From NCBI GenBank assembly GCA_040768585.1, contig JAXGMQ010000001.1, positions 2,046,001 to 2,110,000 on the forward strand: a stretch of 64,000 bases of DNA, written 5' to 3'. Source of the DNA: JAXGMQ01 sp040768585 (GTDB taxonomy: Bacteria; Caldisericota; Caldisericia; JAAYUI01). Positions 1 through 8,037 of the stretch are shown piece by piece (the first letter of the stretch is position 1; each line of letters opens with the position of its first letter). A model generated the notes under the pieces. The model saw nothing but the letters and a program-made list of their open reading frames with translations. It ran no database searches and had not been told where the DNA came from. The translations under genes were made by a program, and so were the position numbers.

Positions 1-423
1 GGTTTTGATTTTTGAGCTTTGAGTCAGGTGGTATTAATCTGTGATAATTGATGTAAATCGGATATATTTATGATGCGTGATTTTTTGACTGTATAAACTT
101 TTTGAGAGTTATAACCCCTTGGCGTATGTGCTTGTTGAGAGTCGACTGCACAGGAATCAAATAAAAGACTGAATGGAAAAACCGGGGATCAAGTTTAAAT
201 GAACTCGTACAGGGAAATTTGAAACACAAAAAAGATGAAAATCAGGGATTGGATAGGAAAGAGATACACAATTGATAAGTTAGTCATGCGATCTATCAGT
301 TGAGCTCCTTATTTTTTGCAGTGGCACATGATCATTTTAGAATAGCATTTCAGTTAATGGACAAGGTATAAACTAAAATCCTATATTTACGTGAACCATT
401 TTGGTGCATGAGCCGTTATCCTG
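1..423. other. Gene-free stretch at window edge
   Basis: No convincing coding region is seen here; stops are frequent in all frames. It lies downstream of mntP (minus strand). I see no strong hairpin with a T-run, so where the mntP operon terminates is unclear. Confidence 0.5.
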
Positions 424-981
424 TCAAGCTATAAGGTGCGTAATGACTATCCTTACTCCAATTGCGATAAGGATGAGTCCGCCTGCAAAAGTTGCTCCTT
501 TCGTCCATTTCGCGCCAAGCTTGCTTCCAAATAGAACACCCAGAACAGATAAGACAAACGTTATGACGGTGATAGTAAGCGAAGGGATCCAGATGTTTTC
601 ACCAAGCATAGAGAAACTCAAACCAACGGCTAGTGCGTCAATACTTGTGGCTATTGCCAGTGTGATAAGAAGCCAACCTTTACTTGGATCCTGTGTGATT
701 TTATCCTTGTTATCAAAACTCTCATAGAGCATCTTACCACCAATAAACGCGAGGAGAACGAAGGCAACCCAGTGGTCCCAGACATCGATATATCCCGCAA
801 ACGTATTACCAGCAAACCAACCCAGGATGGGCATTGCTCCTTGGAACAATCCAAAAAAGAAAGCCATTTTCAAAGCCTTTGGTATGGGAGATTCTTTGAT
901 ATAAATACCACTCGCAATTGAAACCGCTGTGGCATCCATTGCGAGTCCAAATGCTATGCCAATAATGGTTATAAGATTCAT
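424..981 (-). CDS. mntP: Manganese efflux pump MntP
   Basis: A 185-residue integral membrane protein of the MntP (former DUF204) family, which exports Mn2+ from the cytoplasm. It is two homologous halves of three hydrophobic segments. The paired acidic motifs are visible: GLAMDATAVS with Asp16, and TSIDALAVGLS with Asp115, matching the transmembrane aspartates important in characterised MntP. The length is the family norm. The start lies 4 bases after the rnc stop, with a GAAGGG ribosome site inside the end of rnc, so it is the last gene of rpmF-plsX-rnc-mntP. No yybP-ykoY manganese riboswitch can stand directly upstream because rnc occupies that DNA, so expression probably follows the operon. 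Family assignment is confident; metal specificity is by homology. Confidence 0.92.
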   Translation of the reverse strand: MNLITIIGIAFGLAMDATAVSIASGIYIKESPIPKALKMAFFFGLFQGAMPILGWFAGNTFAGYIDVWDHWVAFVLLAFIGGKMLYESFDNKDKITQDPSKGWLLITLAIATSIDALAVGLSFSMLGENIWIPSLTITVITFVLSVLGVLFGSKLGAKWTKGATFAGGLILIAIGVRIVITHLIA

Positions 982-985
982 ATTT

Positions 986-1744
986 TTATTCCCTTCTACC
1001 TGCGGAATTAAATTTGAGCTTGTTCAGCGCATCCTCAGCAGCTGAGAATGACGCGCTTTTCTTTGAGTAGCCTTTACCGACAGTCTTGTATTTTAGACCT
1101 TTTGAATCTTGAGTTGGCTTGAGGAGCACGGACACGTGAAAATACTCCCTGCCATCGATCATCTCAACACGTTCTGTGTTGTAGATTGGTAGTTCATATC
1201 CGTTTGATACTGCGTATCGCTGAAGTCTACTTTTGGGGTCTTCAGTGTAGTTATGGGTATGAACAAGTCTCAACCTATCAAGCACCTTGAATGTCTGGAT
1301 TATTCCTCGCGAGAGCATCAGGCCACCAATAAGTGCCTCGAAAACGTCACAAAGGATTGAATCTTTGTCCCTGCCATCTGATGCATCCTCGCCCCTTCCA
1401 AGTAGGATACATTCGCCAATTTCAAGTTCCCTTGCGATATTTGCCAGTGGTGATTGTGAAACAATTGACGCCCTGGCTCTTGTGAGTTGACCCTCCTGCC
1501 AGTCTTTGTTCTCCTTAAAGAGTCTGTTTGCAGCATAACAACCTACAACAGAATCACCGAGAAACTCGAGTCTCTGGTATGAATTACACCTATTCTCTGA
1601 TGCATATGACGGGTGGGAAAGCGCTTCGATGAAGATTTGTCTGTCCCTTTTTCTGTACCCCAATTTTCTAAAAAGGGTTTGCTGAGTCTTGCTCAGTTTA
1701 CTGCATTGCCTGCGTAAGATTTTGGTTGAGCTTATTTTTAGCAC
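986..1744 (-). CDS. rnc: Ribonuclease III
   Basis: Endonuclease that cuts double-stranded RNA in rRNA maturation and mRNA turnover. The signature RLEFLGDS is at about residues 58-65 with catalytic Glu60 and Asp64. The second acidic pair is in DVFEALIGG (Asp133, Glu136). A C-terminal double-stranded-RNA-binding domain covers about residues 175-250. At 252 residues it is slightly longer than usual because of a basic N-terminal extension. The given start overlaps the end of plsX by 47 bases. A TTG at 1663 would give a shorter protein starting just before the conserved GYRKRDR stretch, so the start is uncertain. In many bacteria fabD, fabG and acpP lie between plsX and rnc; here they are absent. 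Confidence 0.93.
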   Translation of the reverse strand: MLKISSTKILRRQCSKLSKTQQTLFRKLGYRKRDRQIFIEALSHPSYASENRCNSYQRLEFLGDSVVGCYAANRLFKENKDWQEGQLTRARASIVSQSPLANIARELEIGECILLGRGEDASDGRDKDSILCDVFEALIGGLMLSRGIIQTFKVLDRLRLVHTHNYTEDPKSRLQRYAVSNGYELPIYNTERVEMIDGREYFHVSVLLKPTQDSKGLKYKTVGKGYSKKSASFSAAEDALNKLKFNSAGRRE

Positions 1745-2684
1745 AAGTCACAGCCAGCTTGATTGCTGACGCAATCGCCTTTCTGTTGGAGCGACCGTGT
1801 GAGATGATGGAGAGTCCGTTGACTCCAAGGAGCGGTGCTCCTCCATACTCTGAATAATCAAGCATACCTTTGATTTTGTTGATGCTTCTTTTAATGAGCA
1901 GCCCACCAATCTTTGAGGTAAAACTCGAAGAGATTGAGTCTTTTAGGAGTCCCATGAGATCGCTGCTTATACCTTCAATGCATTTGAGGACAACGTTTCC
2001 CGTAAATCCATCACAGACGAAAACATCAGCATCACCCTTGAGAAGGTTACTTGGTTCGACATTTCCAACAAAATTCAACTCGCTCTTGGTGAGGAGTTGA
2101 TGTGTGGCCTTTGTAAGTTCGGAGCCCTTTTCCGCCTCCTCGCCGATATTGACGAGTCCTACTCTTGGTTCTTCGATGCCATAAGCGATTCTGCAGTAGG
2201 CAGAAGAGAGCCTTGCGAAATCCATGAGGTTGCGAGGCTTCGCGTCTGGTACCGCTCCGCTATCAGATAGAAGGCAGTATTTTCCATTGATTGTTGGGAA
2301 GACTGTGGTAATGGCTGGTCTGTCTACCCCCTTTATCCTTCCGAGAATAAACAGAGCACCAGCCATTTGGGCCCCTGTGCTTCCTGCTGAAACAACTGCA
2401 TCACACTTGCCCTCAGCCACGAGTTTTGTGGCAATAAAAATCGAAGCATCTTTCTTTTTTCTCAATGCTTCACTAGGCAGCTCATTCATATCTACAACTT
2501 CACTAGCATGAACAACTGGGAAGGAGTACGGAGAATCAAAGCGCTCAAGAAGAGCGCTTATTCTAGACTTGTCTCCGACCAGCGTGATATCAGTGTTGAC
2601 GCACTTTCTGGCTAGAATCGCTCCGGCGACGATTTCATCAGGGGCGTTATCGCCCCCCATGGCGTCAAGAGCGACTTTTATCAA
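1698..2684 (-). CDS. plsX: Phosphate acyltransferase PlsX
   Basis: Makes acyl-phosphate from acyl-ACP for the PlsX/PlsY route of phosphatidic acid synthesis; a peripheral cytoplasmic protein. The N-terminus reads ALDAMGGDNAP, the family hallmark, followed by the conserved VSAGSTGAQMAGA and DGFTGNVVLK stretches. Its 328 residues match the family. It overlaps rpmF by 4 bases (ATGA) upstream and rnc downstream, a tightly coupled operon. The rpmF-plsX pairing is widespread in bacteria and supports both calls. The acyltransferase partners PlsY and PlsC are not in this window. Confidence 0.96.
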   Translation of the reverse strand: MIKVALDAMGGDNAPDEIVAGAILARKCVNTDITLVGDKSRISALLERFDSPYSFPVVHASEVVDMNELPSEALRKKKDASIFIATKLVAEGKCDAVVSAGSTGAQMAGALFILGRIKGVDRPAITTVFPTINGKYCLLSDSGAVPDAKPRNLMDFARLSSAYCRIAYGIEEPRVGLVNIGEEAEKGSELTKATHQLLTKSELNFVGNVEPSNLLKGDADVFVCDGFTGNVVLKCIEGISSDLMGLLKDSISSSFTSKIGGLLIKRSINKIKGMLDYSEYGGAPLLGVNGLSIISHGRSNRKAIASAIKLAVTCAKNKLNQNLTQAMQ

Positions 2685-2884
2685 GCTTCAGCCTTCTTTT
2701 CTTTCTTCACCTTTTGGGCGATCACAAGCTTTTCACCGTAGTGTCCACAGAATGGACAAACTCTGTGTGAAAGGATTGGTTTACCACAATTGCTGCATGG
2801 CGAAAGGTTTGGCACATCGATTTTCTGATGTGTCCTGCGCAGTCTTCGTCTCCTGGGAGTCTGTTTTTTCTTGGGCTGTGCCAT
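2681..2884 (-). CDS. rpmF: Ribosomal protein bL32
   Basis: A 67-residue basic protein of the large ribosomal subunit. The start MAQPKKKQTPRRRRLRR is typical. A zinc-binding four-cysteine set is present (CSNCGK ... CPFCGH), so this is the zinc-containing form of L32, not the cysteine-free paralogue made under zinc starvation in some bacteria. A GGAGG ribosome site precedes the ATG. It is the first gene of rpmF-plsX-rnc-mntP, read from a promoter at 2922-2949. Confidence 0.97.
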   Translation of the reverse strand: MAQPKKKQTPRRRRLRRTHQKIDVPNLSPCSNCGKPILSHRVCPFCGHYGEKLVIAQKVKKEKKAEA

Positions 2885-2921
2885 TGTCTATATCCTCCAA
2901 TATTCCTATATGCAAAAGGCT

Positions 2922-2949
2922 AGTATATTGCAGCTCTTTTGCCTGTCAA
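2922..2949 (-). promoter_or_regulatory. Promoter for rpmF operon
   Basis: On the minus strand, -35 TTGACA (2944-2949) and -10 TATACT (2922-2927) are separated by 16 bases, near sigma-70/SigA consensus. The -35 box lies in the left arm of the palindrome shared with the divergent rpsT promoter. Confidence 0.75.
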
Positions 2950-2952
2950 GCC

Positions 2953-2980
2953 TTGACAGGTGATTAACTCATAATAGAAT
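2953..2980 (+). promoter_or_regulatory. Promoter for rpsT
   Basis: On the plus strand, -35 TTGACA (2953-2958) and -10 TAGAAT (2975-2980) are 16 bases apart, with a predicted start near 2987. The -35 lies in the right arm of a perfect 9-base inverted repeat (2942-2950 and 2952-2960), so the two divergent promoters are back to back with only 3 bases between their -35 boxes. Confidence 0.72.
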
Positions 2981-3013
2981 ATCGCAGTATTTGAAACTAG
3001 GAGAGTAAGGTAA

Positions 3014-3277
3014 ATGCTTAGACATAAATCGCAAATCAAGTCTGTGAGACAGTCTGCAAGACGCAGAGTGAGAAATATTTCACAGAAGTCAGAAACAAAG
3101 ACAGCAATCAAGAAGGCACTCGCTTCATTTGGCACTGAGGACTCCGAAGCAGCTGTTAAGCTTGCAATCAAGAAGCTTGATAAGCTTGAAGCACATGGAA
3201 TTCTCCACAGAAACACAGTAGCCAGAAAGAAATCCCGTTTGATGAAGAGGTTCAACAGTTCAAACCAGGGGGAGTAG
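3014..3277 (+). CDS. rpsT: Ribosomal protein bS20
   Basis: An 87-residue lysine/arginine-rich helical protein that binds 16S rRNA in early 30S assembly. The pattern fits S20: basic N-terminus RHKSQIKSVRQSARRRVRN, a central A-rich helix, and the C-terminal HRNTVARKKSRLMKRF motif. An AGGAG site sits upstream of the ATG. It is divergent from rpmF and followed after 6 bases by a membrane-protein gene that probably shares its transcript. Confidence 0.96.
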   Translation: MLRHKSQIKSVRQSARRRVRNISQKSETKTAIKKALASFGTEDSEAAVKLAIKKLDKLEAHGILHRNTVARKKSRLMKRFNSSNQGE

Positions 3278-3283
3278 CCAAAC

Positions 3284-3592
3284 ATGAATTTGGCGATGCT
3301 GCTGATTAAAGGGGCAGTCATTTTGACGATTGTGCTGATCCTTTTTTTCAGCTTCAAGGTAATCAGTGAGTTCAGAAGAGGGCTTTTCGCCAGGTATTTC
3401 AAGGGGTTCGTTGCTGGGATGATTCTAATCCTGATTGCCTGGGTGATAGATTTGTCCTTTTTCCTGAGCCATGTGAACGACTACACATGTATCCCCAGGA
3501 TGTTTGACTTGCTTGGTTTTGTAACAATCCTGCTCTCAATCGTATTCCTGATTGGGAGATTCCTCAACCCATATGATGGAGTGGATGTATGA
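3284..3592 (+). CDS. Small three-helix membrane protein
   Basis: A 102-residue protein not matched to a named family. Three hydrophobic segments are visible, at about residues 5-24, 42-62 and 74-92, with an RRGLFARYFKG basic loop between the first two. Its stop overlaps the start of the V4R gene by 4 bases (ATGA), so the two are translationally coupled and the membrane protein may be a partner of that sensor. It follows rpsT by 6 bases and probably rides on the ribosomal-protein promoter. Confidence 0.75.
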   Translation: MNLAMLLIKGAVILTIVLILFFSFKVISEFRRGLFARYFKGFVAGMILILIAWVIDLSFFLSHVNDYTCIPRMFDLLGFVTILLSIVFLIGRFLNPYDGVDV

Positions 3593-4221
3593 GTTACGAA
3601 CCACCAAAAGGATTTTTTGACCCCCCAGTATTTGATATCAATATGGAAACCGGGATTGTGATGCCGACATCGGGAGTGAGAACACTCTTCCTCGACGAGG
3701 TGTTTATTCTCGGTCTTCAAAAAATGGTGGAGGATTTCACAGGAGAATCCGGTGGTTTCATTCTTTATCATCTTGGATATTGGTGGAGCAAAAAGCACCA
3801 CGAGATGACTCTCGCCCCGACACTGAAAGCCCTTGGATTTGAATCTGTTCTTGATATGTCTGAGGAAGCTTATTCGGTGGCTATGGACAAAGCCTTTGCC
3901 AGATCTGGTTTTGGTAGAGTCGAGATAGAACCTGGTTACAAAGACAATCAAACCATCTTCGAGGTCAAGATACAGAATTCTGCATATGCTGGCATCGTTG
4001 GCAATATCGGAAGACCCGCCTGCCACCTCTATGCTGGGATGCTGGCCGCGTATCTTGAGGATTTCACCCAGAGAAAGCTTGCGGTGATTGAAACAAAGTG
4101 TCTCTCAACTGGTGATGACCACTGCCTGTTTGTTATTGGGCCAAGAGAGAAAATGAAGGCAAAGAAATTTTGGAACAGCAGAGGAATGACATCGGCTGAT
4201 TTCAGAGATAAGATAAAGTAG
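3589..4221 (+). CDS. V4R-domain small-molecule sensor protein
   Basis: A 210-residue soluble protein. Residues about 75-190 match the V4R (4-vinyl reductase) domain, a ligand-binding fold found in bacteriochlorophyll-related proteins, aromatic-responsive regulators and archaeal sensors. The tell-tale C-terminal pattern is present: a conserved Cys in RPACHLYAGMLAAYL, then a Glu-x-x-Cys (ETKCLSTGDDHCLF) with glycine and a final Cys before a beta-strand; in the family such cysteines can hold a metal. There is no DNA-binding or output domain, so it is a stand-alone sensor or binding protein. It is coupled by a 4-base overlap to the upstream membrane protein. Ligand and function are unknown. Confidence 0.78.
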   Translation: MSYEPPKGFFDPPVFDINMETGIVMPTSGVRTLFLDEVFILGLQKMVEDFTGESGGFILYHLGYWWSKKHHEMTLAPTLKALGFESVLDMSEEAYSVAMDKAFARSGFGRVEIEPGYKDNQTIFEVKIQNSAYAGIVGNIGRPACHLYAGMLAAYLEDFTQRKLAVIETKCLSTGDDHCLFVIGPREKMKAKKFWNSRGMTSADFRDKIK

Positions 4222-4247
4222 TACAAAAGAGATTCGATAGGATAGAA

Positions 4248-4283
4248 AAGCCCTCCTGCGATTTTATGCAGGAGGGCTTTTGC
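4248..4283. terminator. Bidirectional terminator
   Basis: A 12-base inverted repeat (4248-4259 and 4268-4279) around an 8-base loop, GC-rich core with A-run before and T-run after. It lies between the convergent V4R gene (ends 4221) and holA (ends 4300), so it can stop both. Confidence 0.88.
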
Positions 4284-4299
4284 GTTCGTGGAGAAAATC

Positions 4300-5286
4300 T
4301 CAGTTAATGAATTGAAACAGCGCTGTCTCAAGCGCAAACATAGCTGTGCTTTTGCCAGTTTTAACGGCAATATCGGCATCTTGAATCTGTTTCAAATAGG
4401 TCATCAATTCCCTGCTATCAAACCTTTTTGATGCTGCAATTGCTTTCTTAGCAACGAAGGGATGACAAGAGAGCTTTGATGCTATCTGCTGCTGAGACAT
4501 TTTTTCACTTGTCAATTTTCCAGCAAGCAGCACCTTCATAAAGTGGTTATAAATCATCACGAGAGCACGCTCTGGTGGTTCGCCGTTTACAATCAATTCG
4601 TGGATATATTGGATGCTTTGGGCGATATTCCTGTCTGCAAGAGCATCAAGTACTTGAAAGATGATAAGGTCTTTTTTCTTCGGGATGATACTTTTTATTA
4701 TCGCTGATGTTATCGTCTCGTCTTTTCCCACAAATGCTGTGAGTTTGTCGAGTTCAGAGGACAGTGTCGCCATATCACCCATTGTGTGGTCAATGAGTAG
4801 TTCAATGGCGTCCTTTGTGATGTGGCAATCGTTTGTTGAAACCCTCTTGTTTATCCATCTTCTGATAGTATTAAGGTCGATGCCGGTTTCTGTGATTACA
4901 CAAACCTCGGTTGCGAGGTATTTCCCCAAACTTGTGTTTTTTGGTATGTCAGCCTCGGTGAAAATAACAACGTTTCCAGGAGCTATTCGTTTTAGGGATT
5001 CAATCAGCCTCTTGCCCTTGTCGCCTTTGATTTTCTTGGCGTCGGTTGCGACAACCAGCACCCCTCCTGAGAGAAGGTTACCAGAGCAGATGATGCTCTC
5101 AAACTCAACCGGATCGATTTCTTCAACACTGATGTTTTTTACCGATAACGTTTTCCCACCGAGTCTGTCACCGATTGTATCGATTATCTGCTTCTCAATG
5201 TACGGAAGATTGGCGGCAAGCCAATAGACGGGCTTTGGCTCATTGCCTTCTTTGATTCTGCTCAATTCACTTTTATAGGTTATCAC
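4300..5286 (-). CDS. holA: DNA polymerase III delta subunit
   Basis: The delta subunit opens the beta sliding clamp in the replication clamp loader. The 328-residue length and fold order fit HolA: an N-terminal domain with the YWLAANLPYIEKQIID start, a degenerate ATPase core without a Walker A motif, and a helical collar domain with RALVMIYNHFMKVLLAGKL and the family-typical QQIASKLSCHPFVAKKAIAA segment. Its start overlaps the asnS stop by 4 bases (ATGA). The ComEC-holA-rpsT order common in Firmicutes is only partly kept: rpsT is close but on the other strand. Confidence 0.88.
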   Translation of the reverse strand: MITYKSELSRIKEGNEPKPVYWLAANLPYIEKQIIDTIGDRLGGKTLSVKNISVEEIDPVEFESIICSGNLLSGGVLVVATDAKKIKGDKGKRLIESLKRIAPGNVVIFTEADIPKNTSLGKYLATEVCVITETGIDLNTIRRWINKRVSTNDCHITKDAIELLIDHTMGDMATLSSELDKLTAFVGKDETITSAIIKSIIPKKKDLIIFQVLDALADRNIAQSIQYIHELIVNGEPPERALVMIYNHFMKVLLAGKLTSEKMSQQQIASKLSCHPFVAKKAIAASKRFDSRELMTYLKQIQDADIAVKTGKSTAMFALETALFQFIN

Positions 5287-6569
5287 GGATTGAAATGATC
5301 AAGCAACCTTGGGAACGGTACCGCTTCGCGTATGTGCGCTGCTCCAGTGAGCCAACCCGTCATGCGCTCAATACCGAGACCAAAACCAGCATGAGGAAAT
5401 CCTCCATATCTTCTGGTGTCGAGATACCAACTGAAGGTCTCTTCAGAAAGGTTGTGATCCTTGATCCTCTCAAGCAGCATGTCGAGGTTGTCCTCACGGG
5501 CAGAACCTCCGATTATCTCGCCAACACCCTCAGGTGCAATCATGTCGTCGCAAAGCACGACTCTGTTGTCCTCTGGATCTCGTTTCATGTAGAACGCTTT
5601 AACGGCAGCCGGGTACTTTTCAACAATCAACGGTCTGTCGTGCATATCAGAGAGAATCGTCTCATCTGGAGCGCCAAAATCCCCGCCCCACTGAATCTCA
5701 GAACCCTTTTCCTGGAGGATCTTTACAGCGTCGGTGTATGTCATTCTTGGGAATGGTGTCTTGATACACTCAAGCTTGGAGACATCGCGTTCGAGGATGT
5801 CAAGCTCAGAACGACAGTTGTTCAGGACATCAGCTACAATGTACTCGATGAATCTTTCCTGGAGTGACATATTCTCTTCGTGGGACATAAATGCTGCTTC
5901 TGGCTCAACCTGCCAGAACTCGATGAGGTGTCTTCTGGTTTTACTCTTTTCAGCTCTGAAGACTGGGCCAAAACAATAAACCTTGCGGAAGGCGGCAGCT
6001 GTTGCCTCGTTATAGAGTTGTCCAGACTGGCTCAGATATGCCGGTTCTCCGAAGTAATCAGTTTCAAAAAGAGTTGTTGTGCCTTCACAGGCGTTTGGTG
6101 TAAGGCAGGGGGCATCGATACAGAGAAATCCCTCATTATCAAGGAAGTCCCTGATGGCTTTTGTGAGTCTTGCTCGAACTCGGAGTGTTGCCCATTGCTT
6201 CTGCGAACGAAGCCACAGATGACGGTGTTTCATAAGGAAGCCAACGCCATGGTCTTTGGGCGAGATGGGGTAATCAATGCTCTCACCGAGAAGGTTGATA
6301 TGCTCAATGTCTATCTCGTAAACGCCAGGCTGTTTTGGGTGTTCTTTGACTTTTCCAACAATTTCTATTGAACTCTCCTGTGTCAAAGATGTCGCTAGGT
6401 TAAATTGATCTTCAGGAAGATTGCCTTTGAAAGCAACGCACTGACAGAGGCCGGTGCCATCACGTAGTACGAGGAATGCGAGTTTACCAGAGTGTCTGCT
6501 GTTATAGAGCCAACCACCGAGTTTAACACTCTCTCCAACATGTTTACCAAGTTCAGAAATTGTTACCAT
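5283..6569 (-). CDS. asnS: Asparaginyl-tRNA synthetase
   Basis: A class IIb synthetase that charges tRNA-Asn. It has an OB-fold anticodon domain (about residues 12-100), motif 2 FRAEKSKTRRH (about 204-214) and motif 3 GFGLGIERM, ending in HIREAVPFPR, which favours AsnRS over AspRS. I place the start at the ATG at 6569: a GGAGG site at 6578-6582 is 8 bases upstream. A TTG at 6584 would start upstream of that site and is unlikely. Length is then 428 residues, normal for bacterial AsnRS. It overlaps holA by 4 bases. No T-box leader is visible in the short upstream gap. Confidence 0.95.
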   Translation of the reverse strand: MVTISELGKHVGESVKLGGWLYNSRHSGKLAFLVLRDGTGLCQCVAFKGNLPEDQFNLATSLTQESSIEIVGKVKEHPKQPGVYEIDIEHINLLGESIDYPISPKDHGVGFLMKHRHLWLRSQKQWATLRVRARLTKAIRDFLDNEGFLCIDAPCLTPNACEGTTTLFETDYFGEPAYLSQSGQLYNEATAAAFRKVYCFGPVFRAEKSKTRRHLIEFWQVEPEAAFMSHEENMSLQERFIEYIVADVLNNCRSELDILERDVSKLECIKTPFPRMTYTDAVKILQEKGSEIQWGGDFGAPDETILSDMHDRPLIVEKYPAAVKAFYMKRDPEDNRVVLCDDMIAPEGVGEIIGGSAREDNLDMLLERIKDHNLSEETFSWYLDTRRYGGFPHAGFGLGIERMTGWLTGAAHIREAVPFPRLLDHFNP

Positions 6570-6661
6570 ATTCAACGCCTCCAAAGTAAAAGCTAGTATC
6601 TGTTGTATATTATAGTATGATACGTCTTTGGCAAGTGGTTTGAGGGTTTAATGTTTTGCTC

Positions 6662-6690
6662 TTGAATTGAATCGATGTGTTTGGTATATA
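6662..6690 (+). promoter_or_regulatory. Promoter for secG
   Basis: -35 TTGAAT (6662-6667) and -10 TATATA (6685-6690), 17 bases apart, about 45 bases upstream of the secG start. Confidence 0.5.
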
Positions 6691-6734
6691 TTTCCAGTCA
6701 ACCTTAAAAGAAGTATGGATGAAGGAGATACAAG

Positions 6735-6974
6735 TTGTTTAGAACAGTGATGATGTTAATAGCAGTAGTGAGTGGTGTGGGGCTTGTGATGGGTTACCTG
6801 CTTCAGTCGCCAAAGGCCTCTGGTCTTGGCGCAATTGGTGGTACAGCCCACAAGTTCAAGCTCAGAAGCGGTAGAGACGCTTTCCTCGATAAGCTCATTA
6901 TCTGGTGCGCTGTCGTTTTTGGCATCGTTGTATTCCTTCTCTCAGTTGTAAATCCTGAAATCTGGACAATGTAG
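6735..6974 (+). CDS. secG: Protein translocase subunit SecG
   Basis: A 79-residue inner-membrane subunit of the SecYEG protein-export channel. Two transmembrane helices (about residues 4-22 and 53-72) flank the family's glycine-rich loop (LLQSPKASGLGAIGG), followed by an FLDKL segment at the start of helix two. The start is a TTG preceded by AAGGAG, so the initiator is non-ATG. It is followed by a tRNA-Leu gene 10 bases downstream, probably on the same transcript. The window is rich in secreted proteins, which depend on this channel. Confidence 0.9.
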   Translation: MFRTVMMLIAVVSGVGLVMGYLLQSPKASGLGAIGGTAHKFKLRSGRDAFLDKLIIWCAVVFGIVVFLLSVVNPEIWTM

Positions 6975-6984
6975 TAAAAAAACT

Positions 6985-7068
6985 GCCGAGGTGGCGGAAT
7001 GGTAGACGCGTACGTTTAAGGTGCGTATGGTGAGAATCGTGGGGGTTCAAGTCCCCCCCTCGGCACCA
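6985..7068 (+). tRNA. tRNA-Leu (anticodon reads AAG)
   Basis: Cloverleaf by eye: acceptor GCCGAGG pairs with CCTCGGC, discriminator A and encoded CCA, T-arm GGGGG/CCCCC with loop TTCAAGT. The 13-base variable arm (class II) and A discriminator point to leucine, not serine. The anticodon stem TACGT/GCGTA encloses the loop TTAAGGT, with U33 and anticodon AAG. A34 would need deamination to inosine. A one-step shifted stem would give an anticodon that reads a stop codon and does not fit the usual spacing. Confidence 0.88.
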
Positions 7069-7083
7069 CTCCCAAAACAAACG

Positions 7084-7109
7084 AGCCCCGATTTGTTCGG
7101 GGCTTTTTT
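7084..7109 (+). terminator. Terminator after secG-tRNA-Leu
   Basis: 8-base stem AGCCCCGA/TCGGGGCT (7084-7091 and 7097-7104) with a 5-base loop, followed by a run of six T. Confidence 0.9.
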
Positions 7110-7144
7110 AATTTCTGGAATTACGTGTATCATACAAATCATAA

Positions 7145-7747
7145 ATGACGGATTCAAAAAAACTCGAAATAGAGATAAGGAAACCTTTTGATTGCGAGTG
7201 GGCTGACATTGGCAAACTAATGGCAACATCTTTCTTTCATGAATACAGAAATCTGTTTGGGTTGAATCCATTTGACATTCCACATTATTTTGAGGAGGTT
7301 TTCAGAGACGACCACACTCTTGTCGCGGTTTCAGAAGGTAACATTATTGGGTGTTGTATGTTCAAGGGCTCGAAGGACGGTGCGAGATCACCCTTTAGGA
7401 CATTGACGACTATTTTTAAAACTGTGCCTTTTGTAAACGCGGTCAGGTGTTTGGTTTCTGTTTTCAATCCAAGTTTTTTTCCAAGTAACTCCGTCCACAT
7501 CGACCATATTTGTGTCTCCTTCAACACAAGAGGGGAGGGGGTCGGTAGAAGATTAGTGGGCCACGTTAGGGATTTAGCCAAGAAAAACGGATATGATTAT
7601 CTCTCACTCCAGGTCAATTCACAAAATGATGTTGCCGTAGGCTTGTACAAATCTATGGGATTTGAAATTGAAAAAGAGGTTTCAAACTGGTCAATCAAGC
7701 GGACACTTGGTTACGAGTCGGTATATTTTATGAAACTTGGGCTTTGA
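7145..7747 (+). CDS. GNAT-family N-acetyltransferase
   Basis: A 200-residue acetyltransferase of the GCN5-related (RimI-like) family, which moves acetyl from acetyl-CoA to an amine. The acetyl-CoA loop is visible as RGEGVGRRL (about residues 126-134), preceded by the beta-4 strand HIDHICVSFNTR and followed by NSQNDVAVGLYKSMGFE, the usual end of the fold. The substrate cannot be told. No Shine-Dalgarno site precedes the ATG. It stands alone between a terminator and tRNA-Val. An overlapping minus-strand reading frame is a shadow. Confidence 0.85.
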   Translation: MTDSKKLEIEIRKPFDCEWADIGKLMATSFFHEYRNLFGLNPFDIPHYFEEVFRDDHTLVAVSEGNIIGCCMFKGSKDGARSPFRTLTTIFKTVPFVNAVRCLVSVFNPSFFPSNSVHIDHICVSFNTRGEGVGRRLVGHVRDLAKKNGYDYLSLQVNSQNDVAVGLYKSMGFEIEKEVSNWSIKRTLGYESVYFMKLGL

Positions 7748-7962
7748 CGACGAATCAAAAGTCCGTTGAAAAAAGACAGTTTACCTGCGCATCAAAAACA
7801 ACAACGACCGTCTTCTGAGAGGGAAATGACACTTTTCCACCAGTTTTTAATCCCATCGAATCGGTTCAAAGTTCTAATCCTTTCCGTTAAATAATGGATT
7901 GGAAAAGACCACACCTTGACCCAGTCACTGCTATCCATAAAATGAACTCCGCTTGACAAATT

Positions 7963-8037
7963 GGGCGGATAGTTCAGCGGTAGAACGCTTGCCTTACACG
8001 CAAGAAGTCACAGGTTCGAATCCTGTTTCGCCCACCA
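7963..8037 (+). tRNA. tRNA-Val (TAC)
   Basis: Acceptor GGGCGGA pairs with TTCGCCC, discriminator A and encoded CCA. Anticodon stem CTTGC/GCAAG encloses the loop CTTACAC with anticodon TAC. T-loop TTCGAAT is canonical. It stands in a 590-base gene gap with tRNA-Asp. Confidence 0.96.

Noticed and set aside
982..1100. yybP-ykoY manganese riboswitch for mntP
   Set aside because: The DNA directly upstream of mntP is rnc coding sequence with no matching fold.
6570..6734. T-box leader for asnS
   Set aside because: The leader is only short and no T-box core or specifier hairpin with antiterminator is seen.
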